Source: Arion vulgaris
Lineage: Eukaryota > Mollusca > Gastropoda > Stylommatophora > Arionidae
DNA: 64,000 nucleotides
Assembly (NCBI GenBank): GCA_020796225.1
Contig: CM036758.1
Coordinates: 67,531,274 to 67,595,273 of the forward strand
Reading direction: 5' to 3'
Part shown: one piece after another, positions 32,401 through 47,400 of the stretch
How the letters are laid out: every line of letters begins with the position of its first letter
How positions within the stretch are numbered: position 1 is the stretch's first letter
Translations under genes and position numbers: made by a program
Notes under the pieces: model-generated
What the model was told of the DNA's origin: nothing
Seen by the model: the letters and a program-made list of their open reading frames with translations, nothing else
Databases searched by the model: none

Positions 32401-35400
32401 ACCTCCTGACTATCAATACCGTCGATATAAGCCTGTCCACTATATCACTGCCACAATCATGTCCAGGACAGCAGATCTACATATTCCTTCTATGACGGAT
32501 AATAATGCTAATAGCCTATCTATGTCTTTGAAAATATTTTTTATGACTAATAATGCTGAGAATAGGCTCTCAATGTTTTCTGAAAATACTTCTTTTACGA
32601 TTAATTATGAAGGAAAGTTAAAAAAAAAAAAAAAAATACTGAAAAATTTGTTTACCTTTACAACAGGAAGTGTAGACTTTTTAGATGGTTCTTGTTTGAC
32701 AACAGATGCATCTGCAGGCTGTCAGATCAATGAAAATAAGTTATGAAATCAATATTATGGAGGAACTCATTAATAACTCTTAACTGTTGAACTATATGAG
32801 TGCTGGTAGAGTTTTATATAGACATGCTCAAAAAAGGGTTTTAAAGCCGAAAGATTGACTTTATTGTCCTGGAATTTTACCCCATATGGTTTGGTCTCTC
32901 TCCAGAAAAGTACGACCCTGTCGAGAATATTGCACAAAGCATGAACTCCGTAGCTCTGGCAACAATCCTAGGGTTTCTGAAGAAATGCACTCGTGAACAG
33001 AGGCGCAGTCGATTCGAACCCAAGACCTTTGGAACCCAAGACCTTGGAACGCAATGCAAAGGCTTAACCACTAAGCCATAGAGACCCCCTAAGACATGCA
33101 ATAATGAGCAGTACAATTTTGTGAATTCTAATGTTAAAGATAAGGGCCACAGCTATCATTCTAAGAGTCTACAGACAAAGGATTAACTTCACTGTGTATC
33201 TCCATATTCCTTCCCTCTCCGCAGAAATGGCATGTCACCTGCCGAAAGCATTACTCAAAACATGAACTCCATAGCTCTGGCAATAATTCTAGGGGTTCCA
33301 GAAAACATTCACTCATGAACAAAATAGTGTGAACTGGATTCGAACCAATGACCTGCAGAATACAAGGCAAAAGGCTTAACCACTTAATATATATATATAC
33401 ACACCTCTGATGTAGGAGAAGGCACACCTGTATGGTGGGGGTTACTGATAATAAGAAAAGTAGGTCTTCACGCAAAAATCAGTCAGAAGTGCCATACCAG
33501 GTGCACTGACTATGCCCGAGTTCGTAGCGAACAAACACAAGTAGAAGATGCCACAGATATCATTCTACTCCACCACAACACTGTGTGTTTGTATCGGACA
33601 CAAGTAGATATGGATGTAATGTATTAGTTACATAGAACATAAGACGAATATTTATGTAAGAGACCAAATAAACAACGTTGCAGGTCAACAAGTACCACTC
33701 TTGACAATCGTGAAATGGCTTAAACTTACGCGGTTCGGGCATGTGATGAGACATAGCTCACTCTCTAAGACTATCCTACAAGGAACAGTTGAGGGTGGAA
33801 GAAAGAACGGAGGGCAGAGAAAATCCTGGTTTGACAACACATTTCAAGAGCTGGTTGGGGCAGAGTTTCTCCACACTTGCCCGAGGAGTTGAAGACAGAG
33901 ATTCATGGCGTGCTTTTGTGCTGATGTCTCCAGAGTGACATCCCTACGACCCTAACAGGTCTTTATTATTATATAAGGATATAAAAATTAACAATTGAGC
34001 AAAAAAGTAATATATTTTCCTTCTATGTTGAGAGCTGCAAAATGGCACATCTGAATTGTGGTCAAAATGTATGCATATTATCCAAAAGGACACAAATTTG
34101 TACAGATGGGTAACTGTAAGATTTTACAACCAGAAAATTCCCACTTTAAAGTATCACACCTAGAGTTATACTGTAGCATGATATCAGATCTGATTGCTCA
34201 TAGGGAGGCCGTCAAGCTGACTCATATGCTAACCAAGAAGTAAAACAGTAAAATGATGAGGATTTGTGAGACAAAACAGGGCAATGTGTAGTGTTCGTTT
34301 ATTGAATCTGACATAAAAGGGTAGTGGATTCTCGCATCTAAAGTTTCACAAGTGAGGAAAGGAATTTTCCTGCATACGCCTAGAAATGTGAAGTGGGTGA
34401 TAAGAGTTGAATTGTGCTCCTTCTAAAGATAACTGTCTATGTATGTAATCAGGGTCCACACATAGTTCCTTCACACATAGTTCCTCAGTCTCTTTGAGCT
34501 GACTGAAAGTATCAACGGCAGAGCACTTACACAGCAGTTTAAGCAACATTTTCTTTCCCAAAACAAAACAAACAAGTAACCAAACTTACAGCTTTGCCTC
34601 CGTTCATTTCTCGAAGCTGCTGCAACTGTTTCTGCAAATCATCAATCTCTGCCTGCTTCTTGTGCTCCTCATCTGCCTTCAGTTTCTGTGTACGACAGGA
34701 TAGACAACTTGGATTACACAAAAACTATCGATAAGTACATGCATCTATCAATCAAACAAGTGCCGTGTCTGCCGGCGTAGATGATCATGTCTCTCCACAA
34801 CTCTCTTTGCTTGGTGCAAGTAATCAGTTCTGACGTCGATATTTTGTCGAACCATGATGTCAGGCCATCCAACATCTTCTCCCTCTGTCTTCCACGATCT
34901 CTCCTTCCCTGAATTTTACCTGTAGTCACCAAATGTTCTAAATCTTCTCTTCGCATTATATGCCCGAAGAACCTTGATTGTCGGATTCTTATTCTTTTGA
35001 TAAGGTTTCTTTGTGTGCAGGCCTGATTTAAAACCTCCGCATTTGTTTTCTTTGCTGTCCATGGAATTTTCAGCATTCTACATGAATGCATCTATACTGA
35101 AGAAAATATGCTTAGGAAAATTCAGGATGGCTGTATAAGACAGGAATGGCTTGTCACATTCAGCAATACTCCAAATGGCCGATTCTGCATAGACACTTCA
35201 TATCTTTCGGGACTATTTTTCTTCTATCGTTTTATGTCAGCGTCCAGGTTTGGCACTGATAGCATAATGTTGAGAGAAAGATTGTGTTGTACAATGCTCA
35301 TTCAAAATCTAACATACTAAATAGCTAGTATTGTGCTGTACACTAAGACAATGACATAAAATCTGGTACTGTGAAAATGTAACTCTTTCCACAAGGAATT

Positions 35401-38400
35401 ATTTTCTCAATTTTCAAATTGTTAAATCAAGAGAGGTTAAAAAAAAGACTGATCCCAAATACTTGTCAATAAATAAACATATATCTCTTCTTATATACTA
35501 AATTGAAGAAAACTGGACAACCTAATAGAATAACAAGGTTAAAAAGTAGTAGAAGTAAAACAGTAGAAGTAAAACTAGAAAGACTTCTTAGAAGGGAAGC
35601 AACTCTATGGCACAGTGTGCACGGATTTCCCGCCGTGGCGCAGTGTGCGGCTAAAACGTGGAAAGAGTTAAATACCTTCAGTTCTGATTTAGATGGTTTG
35701 CCATCAACCTGATCAAAATATTCAAACAGCTGCCGCCACAGTGTATTCTTTCTAGTCTTTTCATCATCTAAGATTAAATGAAAAATATGGTGTCATTGTA
35801 ATGTCAAAAAAATATTTTCACAAACACAAACTTTTCTTTCACAATTTTTCTGATGGCATAAAAATAGTTCTTCTTCATAAGTGATGATGACAACAAATGT
35901 AGGCAGTCATGCAGTGGCGAAGTGGTTAGTAGACTTGCATCTTAGGTGCATGTTCAAGTTCAATTCCACAACTTGAGTCGAACTTTTTTAATTTACTTCC
36001 AAGATTGCTTTCCTTGCACCAGGTTTTACACCCATATAGCTTGATCCCTCTCTGCAGAAAAGGCATACCACCTGCCGAGAGTATTGCACAAAGCACGCAC
36101 TCTGTAACTTTTGCAACAATCTTAGGGATCTCATGAAAAAATGAAATTGAGAACGGAATGGTGCGGCCGGATTCGTACCCACAACCTTTGGAATGCAAGG
36201 CAATGGCTTAACCACAGAGACTACAAAGACAAAGATTAACCACAGAGACTACAAAGACAAAGATTAACCACAGAGACTACAAAGACAAAGATTAACCACA
36301 GAGACTACAAAGACAAAGATTAACCACAGAGACTACAAAGACAAAGATTAACCACAGAGACTACAAAGACAAAGATTAACCACAGAGACTACAAGACAAA
36401 ATTAACCACAGAGACTACAAAGACAAAGATTAACCACAGAGACTACAAAGACAAAGATTAACCACAGAGACTACAAAGACAAAGATTAACCACAGAGACT
36501 ACAAAGACAAAGATTAACCACAGAGACTACAAAGACAAAGATTAACCACAGAGACTACAAAGACAAAGATTAACCACAGAGACTACAAAGACAAAGATTA
36601 ACCACAGAGACTACAAAGACAAAGCTTAACCACAGAGACTACAAAGACAAAGATTAACCACAGAGACTACAAAGACAAAGATTAACCACAGAGACTACAA
36701 AGACAAAGATTAACCACAGAGACTACAAAGACAAAGATTAACCACAGAGACTACAAAGACAAAGATTAACCACAGAGACTACAAAGACAAAGATTAACCA
36801 CAGAGACTACAAAGACAAAGATTAACCACAGAGACTACAAAGACAAAGATTAACCACAGAGACTACAAAGACAAAGATTAACCACAGAGACTACAAAGAC
36901 AAAGATTAACCACAGAGACTACAAAGACAAAGCTTAACCACAGAGACTACAAAGACAAAGATTAACCACAGAGACTACAAAGACAAAGATTAACCACAGA
37001 GACTACAAAGACAAAGATTAACCACAGAGACTACAAAGACAAAGCTTAACCACAGAGACTACAAAGACAAAGATTAACCACAGAGACTACAAAGACAAAG
37101 ATTAACCACAGAGACTACAAAGACAAAGATTAACCACAGAGACTACAAAGACAAAGATTAACCACAGAGACTACAAAGACAAAGATTAACCACAGAGACT
37201 ACAAAGACAAAGATTAACCACAGAGACCACAAAGACAAAGATTAACCACAGAGATTACAAAGACAAAGATTAACCACAGAGACTACAAAGACAAAGATTA
37301 ACCACAGAGACTACAAAGACAAAGATTAACCACAGAGACTACAAAGACAAAGATTAACCACAGAGACTACAAAGACAAAGATTAACCACAGAGACTACAA
37401 AGACAAAGATTAAACACAGAGACTACAAAGACAAAGATTAACCAGAGACCACAAAGACAAAGATTAACCACATAGACAAAGATTAACCACATAGACTACA
37501 AAGACAAAGATTAACCACAGAGACTACAAAGACAAAGATTAACCACAGAGACTACAAAGACAAAGATTAACCACAGAGACTACAAAGACAAAGATTAACC
37601 ACAGAGACTACAAAGACAAAGATTAACCACAGAGACTACAAAGACAAAGATTAACCACAGAGACTACAAAGACAAAGATTAACCACAGAGACTACAAAGA
37701 CAAAGATTAACCACAGAGACTACAAAGACAAAGATTAACCACAGAGACCACAAAGATTAACCACAGAGACTACAAAGACAAAGATTAACCACAGAGACCA
37801 CAAAGACAAAGATTAACCACATAGACCACAAAGACAAAGATTAACCACAGAGACTACAAAGACAAAGATTAACCACAGAGACTACAAAGACAAAGATTAA
37901 CCACAGAGACTACAAAGACAAAGATTAACCACAGAGACTACAAAGACAAAGATTAACCACAGAGACCACAAAGACAAAGATTAACCACAGAGACCACAAA
38001 GACAAAGATTAACCACAGAGACTACAAAGACAAAGATTAACCACAGAGACTTCAAAGACAAAGATTAACCACAGAGACTACAAAGACAAAGATTAACCAC
38101 AGAGACTACAAAGACAAAGATTAACCACAGAGACTACAAAGACAAAGCTTAACCACAGAGACTACAAAGACAAAGATTAACCACAGAGACTACAAAGACA
38201 AAGATTAACCACAGAGACTACAAAGACAAAGATTAACCACAGAGACTACAAAGACAAAGATTAACCACAGAGACTACAAAGACAAAGATTAACCACAGAG
38301 ACTACAAAGATTAACCACAGAGACTACAAAGACAAAGATTAACCACAGAGACTACAAAGACAAAGATTAACCACAGAGACTACAAAGACAAAGATTAACC

Positions 38401-41400
38401 ACAGAGACTACAAAGACAAAGATTAACCACAGAGACTACAAAGACAAAGATTAACCACAGAGACTACAAAGACAAAGATTAACCACAGAGACTACAAAGA
38501 CAAAGATTAACCACAGAGACTACAAAGACAAAGATTAACTACAGAGACTACAAAGACAAAGATTAACCACAGAGACTACAAAGACAAAGATTAACCACAG
38601 AGACTACAAAGACAAAGATTAACCACAGAGACCACAAAGACAAAGATTAACCACAGAGACTACAAAGACAAAGATTAACCACAGAGACTACAAAGACAAA
38701 GATTAACCACAGAGACCACAAAGACAAAGATTAACCACAGAGACTACAAAGACAAAGATTAACACTAGAAAGACTAAACTAATGAAAAATGTTCATAAAC
38801 AAGAATATCCAATTATTTTAGACAATGAGAAAATTAAAAAAATGAATGAGTGTATACTTTGGAAGCAAGTTTCAATACAAGCAAAGAAAAACCAAGCCTT
38901 TGTTATTTTTAAAAACATATGTAGATTATAATAACATGTTGGCTGAAATCTGATGCATGTGTTCTAAACATGTAGCAGTCTATGCGTTTAGGGCCTACCA
39001 AACCAATGTGCAACGTATACACGTTCTTGGCAAAGATCACACATATCACAAAGAGTGATTAAAATTGGTGGTAAAGAACAACGCAAAGAAGAAGATGTTT
39101 GCGAAGAATACTAAGTGTGTATTATTAGAAAACATCATGAAAAAAGATGAAGATGACTTAGGACATATGTCAAATGCTACCAGGCAATGTGACAAAGACA
39201 AATCTTCAATGGACATCAGATGGAAGGAGAGAGGGCAGACCAAAGGCAACAAGGAGAAGGATGGTTGAAAGAGAAATCGAGGAGTGTGAATTGGCACATG
39301 GTATCATGGATCATACAGACAACCATATTGCAGCATCATCATCATCAAATAGCTTTCCTGACCTGAACTTTGCCACCCCCACAGTCCTTCGAATTTCTCT
39401 CTGTAGGCCAGATGTCCCGCCTGCAGCCGTTATGTTCAAACCATCAGTTACATTCCTAATCCATCTTCTCCGTGGTTTTTCTATTCTTCTCTTTGCTGGT
39501 ATGCCTCCTTCCATGATGGTCTTCTTATTGTTTGTTTGTTTCTCCTCCAGCCCTTCATGTCTTTTCATATGTCCGAAAAACCTAAATTTTCTCTTTCTTA
39601 TTTGTAGCATTAGCCAGTTCTCTTTGATTTTGAGTTCTTTCTGGATAGATCTATTTGTTCTCTTCTCTGTCCAAGATATACGAAGGACTTTTCTGATATC
39701 ATGGACTCTGAGCAATGGTATCCACCTGCAGCAATGGGTATCAACCTGTAGCAATGGGTATCACTTGTGAATGTCTTACTTATCAACTTTGATATAAAGA
39801 GAGTATAGATATAGATGAAATGGAATAGCGTAATGCATAAGCCTTCGCTTATCGACTCAGACACAAGAGGGTTGTGGGTTCAATCGCACATTTGACTTTC
39901 TATACGTGAGAAAATGAACTGGTCCTCCTATCTCCTGCACACTAGGGCCAAGAAAAGTGAAGTGACTTTATACCCTGAGGTCTGAAAAGGCTATGGGAAA
40001 TTTTTTTTATTATAGATATAGAAGAATATTTTTATACATACCAGAGGGTAGATAATCTTTGATTGGTGCCCCATGATCTTTGTACATTTGCTTAATAAGT
40101 CTCTCAGTCACATCTCTGACTTCGCCAGCATTATGCTGCAAGGCCTGGACACAGAAGTTCATCACATTTTCTACGGTCAGGCCACTAAAAATTAAATATG
40201 GAAAGATAACGTACTGTGAAACAAGCTCAGTGTTGATTGATAAGATTAACAGTATTTAATCATAAAGTAACACATGAAGTGATAGCAGTTTTTATTGTTT
40301 GTTTTCTTCTTCTTCAAACGCCCATATCGACCAATTATTAACCATTCTTTGTGATTTGTATGTGATCTGAGCCTAAGAACGATTGTACATTGCCCAGTTA
40401 TGAAAGCTATCTCTTTTCTTTATTCTTCTTGCATTCGTTCTTTAAGACCAATTTTAATCACTTTTTGTGATATGTTTGATCTTTGCCAAGAACGTATACG
40501 TTGCACATGGTTTGTAGGCTCCTAACTACACAGTTAGACATGTGCATCCGATTTCAGCCAAACTCCTTAGTCGCTCTTACGACATGCATGGCAGGTCACA
40601 GGTTCTATTCTTTACACCCAAATTTGAGCCCGGTAATCACTGGCATTTTTTCTTTATTTACTAGGTAGCTTTCCTAGGTCCTACATCAGTTGCCTCTTAC
40701 GACATGCCTTGTAGGTTACAGTGGTACTATTCTTTGCTTCCTTGGGGCCCCGCAATACACGGGTGGGAATCACAGGTTATAAAAGTTAACATTAAATTTC
40801 CACAAATTTTTAAAATCTTCAGAATATATCGGGGAAACTCGGTGATACACGGTTATTGCTCTATCCCAGAGACCTTTCTGTGTAAGAAAGAGAGTGGAAC
40901 ATGTATAGTTATTTAACCAAGTGTAATAATGACAGTCTTATCAATCAATCAATTCGATGACTACTACACTTGACAGACAAGGACAGACTATCATCTTCCG
41001 ATTCAGGATAGGTCATAACAGACTGAACAAACACCTACACAGGCTACGATTGTCCCCATCCCTCTGTGCCCCTGTGGCACCGCTGAACAAACCACAGAAC
41101 ATGTTCTGCAAGACTGTCCCTCTATCTCCTCACAAGAAAGGAATGCTGGCCCTACAACACAACACTACATTCAAAACTACATGGCACAGAGATGAACTCC
41201 AGACAACAGTCGACTTCATCATAAGAACGCGTCTAACGGTATAATCATCAAAATAGCATCCAAGAAGAAGAATCAATCAATCAGTTGTAACAAAACATTT
41301 CTTGATCAAATAAATCATGCAATAGAATTGTTACTCACTTCTTCAAACCATAATTCTGATAGAGAGATTCCACAACCTCACAACGACTCTGTGCATGTCT

Positions 41401-44400
41401 GGGAGCCAAGGTTACCTTAAAGGGTTTTACACATTCATGGGGCACAGTTTGTGTAGGCTGAAATAGGACATTCAATGTATCAGCTAATTCATCTATATCG
41501 GTATCAATTCATCTATGAGGAGGCAGTGAACAATATATATATATTATATGGCCTTTTTCATGTATACAGACGTCAGTTGGCAAGTGTTTTACTGTGACAA
41601 ACTCTGAGTTTTCTCTCTTGTCTTTCAGCTCATACATAAGTCTCTTCTCAAAAGACTCTGCGCTCTTGCGCAATATCGCTTTCTATGCAACTCTGTCATC
41701 AGCTAGTTTTTTCAATGTACTGGAACCTATAGAAAAGTTCTTCATTGAGGCCTTGCAGACATCTTTATATCTGAGCAGTGGTTTGCCCTGGTGCCTCTTC
41801 CCCTCCAAAAGTTCACAGAACAACATTTGATTTGGTATGCAACAAGTTTCCATTTTTCTCACATGCCCCAACCATCTTAGACATCCACTGCTGAGCATGC
41901 CCATGATGGAAGGCAGGTTTTCATGTTGCAGTACTTCAGAGTTGGTTATCTTGTCGTACCACCTGATTTTCATAATCTTGCGGAGACACCGGAGGTGAAA
42001 GATGTTAAATCTTCTCTCATGTCTTGAGTAGGCTGTCCATGTTTCTGAGCCATATAGTAAAGAACTATTTCCACAGGCTCCATATATTTGAAACTTTGTC
42101 TGCAATGTTCAAGTAGTAGCATATCCTTGCGGAACTTCGCATTCATCACAGCCCGCCGGAAAAGCTCTCTGTCTCTTGCAAGTTCTCCAGCCTCTTCTAG
42201 TGTCATTTTCAAGGTTTCTCTGATGTCCTGCTGCCACCTTCGTCTTAGTCATCCCTGCCTCGTTTTCCAGGAACCATGCCTTCCATTACCTTTCTCTCCA
42301 GATCGCTAGGTATTTAATGTGGCAGAAATATTTGCAATGTTAGTTTGGATATATAAATAATCAAAATGATGATGACAGATATGAAAGACCAGGTAGAGCA
42401 TGATATATATATATATATAAAACTAAACACTAGGAGTTCGTGTTTTTTATTTAAAAAAATAAAATATCCTGATAAATGTCCTGATAATCCTGAGAAGAAA
42501 CAATGTTTCTTTTTCTTTTGTTTTCCTACCTAAGATCCATACAAAAGTACTCAGAGTATGAAGCTCTGAATATATCCATAACTACTAGGACCAAACGCCA
42601 CACTATGTGGCTTTGGGTTGACGCTTTTACAAGGAGCCACATTAAAGGGAGTTTTTTATTCTAAAAACAAATGGCTTGTAAAAATATGGCTTTTGGCTTG
42701 GTCCACTAAGAGTTAATAGCAACTTATGAACTGCTAAAACCTACCTTAACATCTGGAAAGTTGGCCATTTCTATTGTAAAGCTTTTGGCATCTTCTCTGT
42801 TTCTCACAGCTGTGTCTCCAGCTTTGTGCAGCAGATTGGACAAACTCCTCTCTACAGCACTAGAAATGTCAGCCTTTCCTATCCTAAAAAAATACCAGAA
42901 AGCTCATAACAGTAAAGAAATATAAGAAACTGGTAAACTTGGAAATAGACAACAGTAAGGAAACATGTCACTGGTATTAGCAGGAATAGTAATATTAATC
43001 GACTCTTTCAATTTTGTTGCTGTTGACACATATCAGTTATCAGTTATATGAGGACTATCATCATAGCACTCCAGACATGTCCATAGGTGCTCCGATCCCC
43101 GCCTCAGCAAATCCAGCAGCGTCCAGCAGCCCAACACGCCAATTCGATGTTGATTAATCAATCTCCTGGGGGACTGCCTAGAGTAGTTGATAGTAGCTCG
43201 GCCTGCTAGCTGTGAGACACCTCATAGCTCGGGTTAGAACCTACTGTCCGGCATTTGTTCGAGTCCCTGGTCTTACTCAGGATGATAACATGAGTACCTC
43301 TGAAGTCTGAGAAAATCTGCCTGTATGGCGAGGAATACTAATTACGAGTACATTGAGCACACGGCTGCCAGTGTAAAGTAATTTACAATGTGCACGCTGC
43401 TGCCATTATAAGAAATTGGAAAAACAGATTTTCACGCAAAAATCAGTTTCAGAGATGAAACTTCGCCTGAGTTGAAAGCGGACGAAAGAAAAAAAAAAGA
43501 AAAAATCAATCTCCTTGCATATTTAGTATGTCGTTCTCTTTGGGCTGCACCAATATGGACACATATTAGCCATCAATTCTGTTTTATCAGTTGTAAATAT
43601 CTTTGTTTTTAGTGTATTGAGATAAAGGTTTTGATCTTCGCTGTTTTTTTAAGTGGCATTATCAAGTTCTTTACACCATTTTGTGATGTAGATAATAGCA
43701 CTGCATCGTCAGCATATCTTAATTCTGATAATAGAAAAATATGACCAGTAATTATTGATGTACACAGTGTTTGAAAAGTCTATATGCACTAACTTTATAT
43801 CCATATGAATTGTGATTCTTGTGATGTTTGAACAATTGTGACAAAGGTCTTAAGATTTTGTCAAAACGCTACTGCTTTTGACTTTTGTGTATTCAGTATA
43901 GTAGCATGTCTCAAGATAAGGTTGTTTTAACAACGGATGTAGGAAATTTCCACCTTGGGGCTCAAGACATGTTTGCACAACATACCACACCATTATGAAG
44001 AACATGCTCCACCAAAGAAAACTCTTTCTTCAATTGTAAACACCATTCTCGTTCAGAAAATAAAGTTCTCCTTGCAGCTAGCAATGATGTACTGGTTAAT
44101 GCTTCCCATTCAATCTTGGAAAACTATTGTCGTAATGAAATTCACACCTTTTGTAACAAAGTGTCGAATAAGTAGTTGTCCTGTATGTCCCACTTCACTC
44201 TGCGACAACCCTACCATGCACGCTAATCAAGAAACCTCAGACTGACTTCTCACCATGATGTACAGACACACAGATATAAACAGCATTATCATCCCTTGTA
44301 TTATCTTCTAGTAGCTGCTTAATTGCGAGTTCAGCTTTCGTGCTGTACCAACCTCTACATTCTCTTACAAGAGTAATGATAACGTTGCGGTAGTTGGTCA

Positions 44401-47400
44401 TGCTACCATCTATTGGGATCCATTCTTCCCTTTGGTAGGATCCCAACTGTGGTCATCTGGTTAATTGTTCTCTCAGCCTGAGCTATCTATGACATGTAAT
44501 GCTTGATTATTGTGCCCGTAACATCATTCATATTTTTTGTGCAGTGGATGTCTCTTATCCACAGTAACCCAGAAATATGTTTTGGTTTGGGCAACAGCAT
44601 CTCGGGAATGTAGTGACAGAAGGCCAATAATATATCTCATCTTTACAATGGGAGTATCTAGTGCAGCCAAGATAACACATGCCTTCATTCTAGATACGTT
44701 TGAGTCGTTCACATTGTAATCTTGATTCAAACCCACAACCTTCAGAATGCATAGTAAATGTTTTAACCACTTCGCCACAGACTCCCTGTATCTGGTAACA
44801 AGAAAAATATAAATTTAGCTTATATAGAACTGAAGTTATCGGCGTAGTTACAAGATGACTACTTCAAAACATTTTTCCTGGAAAACTCCTCTTACAAAGT
44901 GTGACTATACCCCAATTAGCTTCCTCTAAGTTTTAAAAAAACATGGGAAAACAGCACATGAAGTAATGAAATATTTAACAGGTAGATAAGATAGACGGGT
45001 GTCGACTTAATTGATCAAAATAAAAATATTCAAAAGGATTGACTTCATTGCACTGGGTTTTAACCCATATGACTGCCCGCCTCACGTCGAGCGTGTTTGT
45101 AGTGCGGCTTGCGACCTGACAGGTCTACAGATTTACAGTGGCACACGAAGCGTCGTACGAAAGCTGAAAGCTCAAGTGCTTTGGATCGGAGGAAAAAAAT
45201 ACCCATATGACTCGGTCCTCTTCACAGAAATGGCACGCCTTCCAGCCAAGAGTTTTGCACAAAGCATGAACTCAGTAGCTCCTGAAACAATCCTAAAGAT
45301 TTCTGGAAAAATGCTTTGTGAACAGAATGGTGCAGTCCGATTCAAACCCATGACCTAGGGGATGTAGGTCAACGACAGCCACCAAGACCTCCAAGTGATC
45401 AATTACAATAGGCAAATCACATGATCAAGATGATGATAATAATATCTGTTAAACTCGAGCTATACTCACTTGTGCCTGGGCACAAACTCTATTAAAATCA
45501 TCTTAAGAAGAGTTAGAGCTGCCTTGAACACCTGCAAAAAATATATAATTATATGTGGTAATAGATTACGGAAATATGAATGTAAAGTAACAGACAAGTA
45601 ACAATTTTACATGTCACTATTTACTATTTTTACTATTATTTAATAATGAATTTTTCCCTTCTTCTTAGTGATCTCTGATCATTGCTTAGTTTACTGTGGA
45701 CTACACACTGGGTAATCAGCTTCAGGTCTGTCAGGTTACTTCTCAAGTTGTTTCTCAGATCATCCAGGAGAGAACAGTCTTGCAGGACATGCTCCGGTGT
45801 CTGTTCCATCTGCTGTACTGGCAGAAAACTGTTTGACATATTCCTAGTCTATATAGTGGATTAAATATGTACTTATTGGAGTTTCTCTCTCTCTTGCGAT
45901 CGTTCTTAGGGCCCATTTTATCACTCAAATGTGATATATAAACAGCTTTAATACCAAAAACGGTTTACGTCACAACCTTCAGTACCAATTGGAGCTCTGT
46001 TGCTTATCCTTTGGTGGTGTGTTCGGTTTCAACCAGCATTTACTGGGTTCGCTCTCTGTTAGCCCTTTGCTGTCCCCAGCCAAACCTGCAAGGCAGCAGG
46101 TTGCTATTTTCTTTAGGGCAGCGACCCTTAGATGGCCTGCCCTCCCGGGTTTATGAACGCCATCTGCCCAGCAAACAGGTATTTTTGTGGACAAGTTTGC
46201 CGCCCGTCCAGTTTTATGTACGGTTTGTTCCGCTAGCTTTGATTGTCCCCAATCAAACTACAAGGCAACAGTAGATTAGGGTTTAAGCTGTGCAGCAGTA
46301 ATGAGATGATAGTAGTAGGGGTCAGTGAAATAGGGTTGATCAAGATTTTACTCTACCTTTGATCAAGATTCTAGTCTACCTGCCTGTGGTAGTTCTCTCA
46401 TACCAGGCTGCATCACTGCAGTCTGAATAAGCAAGCAGGAGAGAAAGAAAGCAAACCCAGTTCAAATACTGCAGTAATAAAAATGGAATCGATGTGTCGC
46501 AAAGCACAGTCTCGCGGTAAACTGACACAATTTGCTGTAGTGAGTAACCAAGATAATTATAATGATTACAGAATTAAACAAATGCTACCTACAGCGTAAA
46601 CTTTGTCATCTATACCACGTTTCACCAAAAATATTGCTGCCCTCAGCACAGATTTTGATTCCTCTTTGCTGCTTGGTGCCATTTCCTGCATCTGACGATA
46701 GATGGCAGTCAGGGCATCCTCTCTGTAAGACCAGGTTTTGGAATATGCTTTGGAGACCTAAATAAAAGTAACAGTGCAATTATATATGCCATCTTTACAA
46801 ATTGTAATAAATATTTCAGCCATTCTTCTTCTTCTTCTTGTTCGCTGAATGTTCAATGTCTACACAACGAGTCTGGTTCTCTGGATGTATGTTGTTGTGT
46901 TTGTTAGTTCATCAAGGCTTCCAGACAGCTTTGTGTGGATGTCTGTCTCTGTTGGCCAGTGTTCTTTCTGCAGTTGATTCATCAGGTGACAATCTTGCAG
47001 GATGTGTTCGGCTGTCTACTTCAGTCAGTAAAAGTCCAAGAGTAATTGTTCTCAAAGGGTAATGTCAAAGGGAGCTGGTAGTCTGCTAAAGAAAACATAA
47101 CATTTCTCACTTTTTGTTTTGATTGATTTGATTGATAGGACCATCATCATTGCACTTCGGTGAGTAACCATGTGTGCAATCTCTTTCTTACACAGGAAGA
47201 TCTCAGCGGCAGTGCATGAACTCTGTAGCTCCTGGAGGATTCCCAGTATAATTTTGAAGAAAATGAAAATATTTTATAGGAATTTATATTTCTAATTTTT
47301 CTAATAAATTTTGCCAGGCTGGCTTTCCAGCCTGCTCTTCTTGATAATGAACTGTCAAGGGTTCTTTTATGTGCTCAACTTGAACATGGGACCTACATTT

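Noticed and set aside
36208..38767. CRISPR-like array (28-bp repeats)
   Set aside because: Units are contiguous with no unique spacers, in a eukaryotic intron; the unit derives from a SINE end.
39174..39770. 198-codon plus-strand open frame
   Set aside because: Mostly the antisense of the LINE RT tail at 39311-39754; the first 50 codons are a separate decayed RT tail.
43955..44446. Open frames on both strands as a possible intronic gene
   Set aside because: No known motif, no conserved neighbours and no splice support; kept only as an unassigned stretch.
46583..46588. GTAGCA as donor of the CEP104 exon ending at 46593
   Set aside because: It would put the next exon (45531-45470) in a frame with an early stop; GTAGGT four bases earlier gives phase 0 and the expected VFKAALTLLK.
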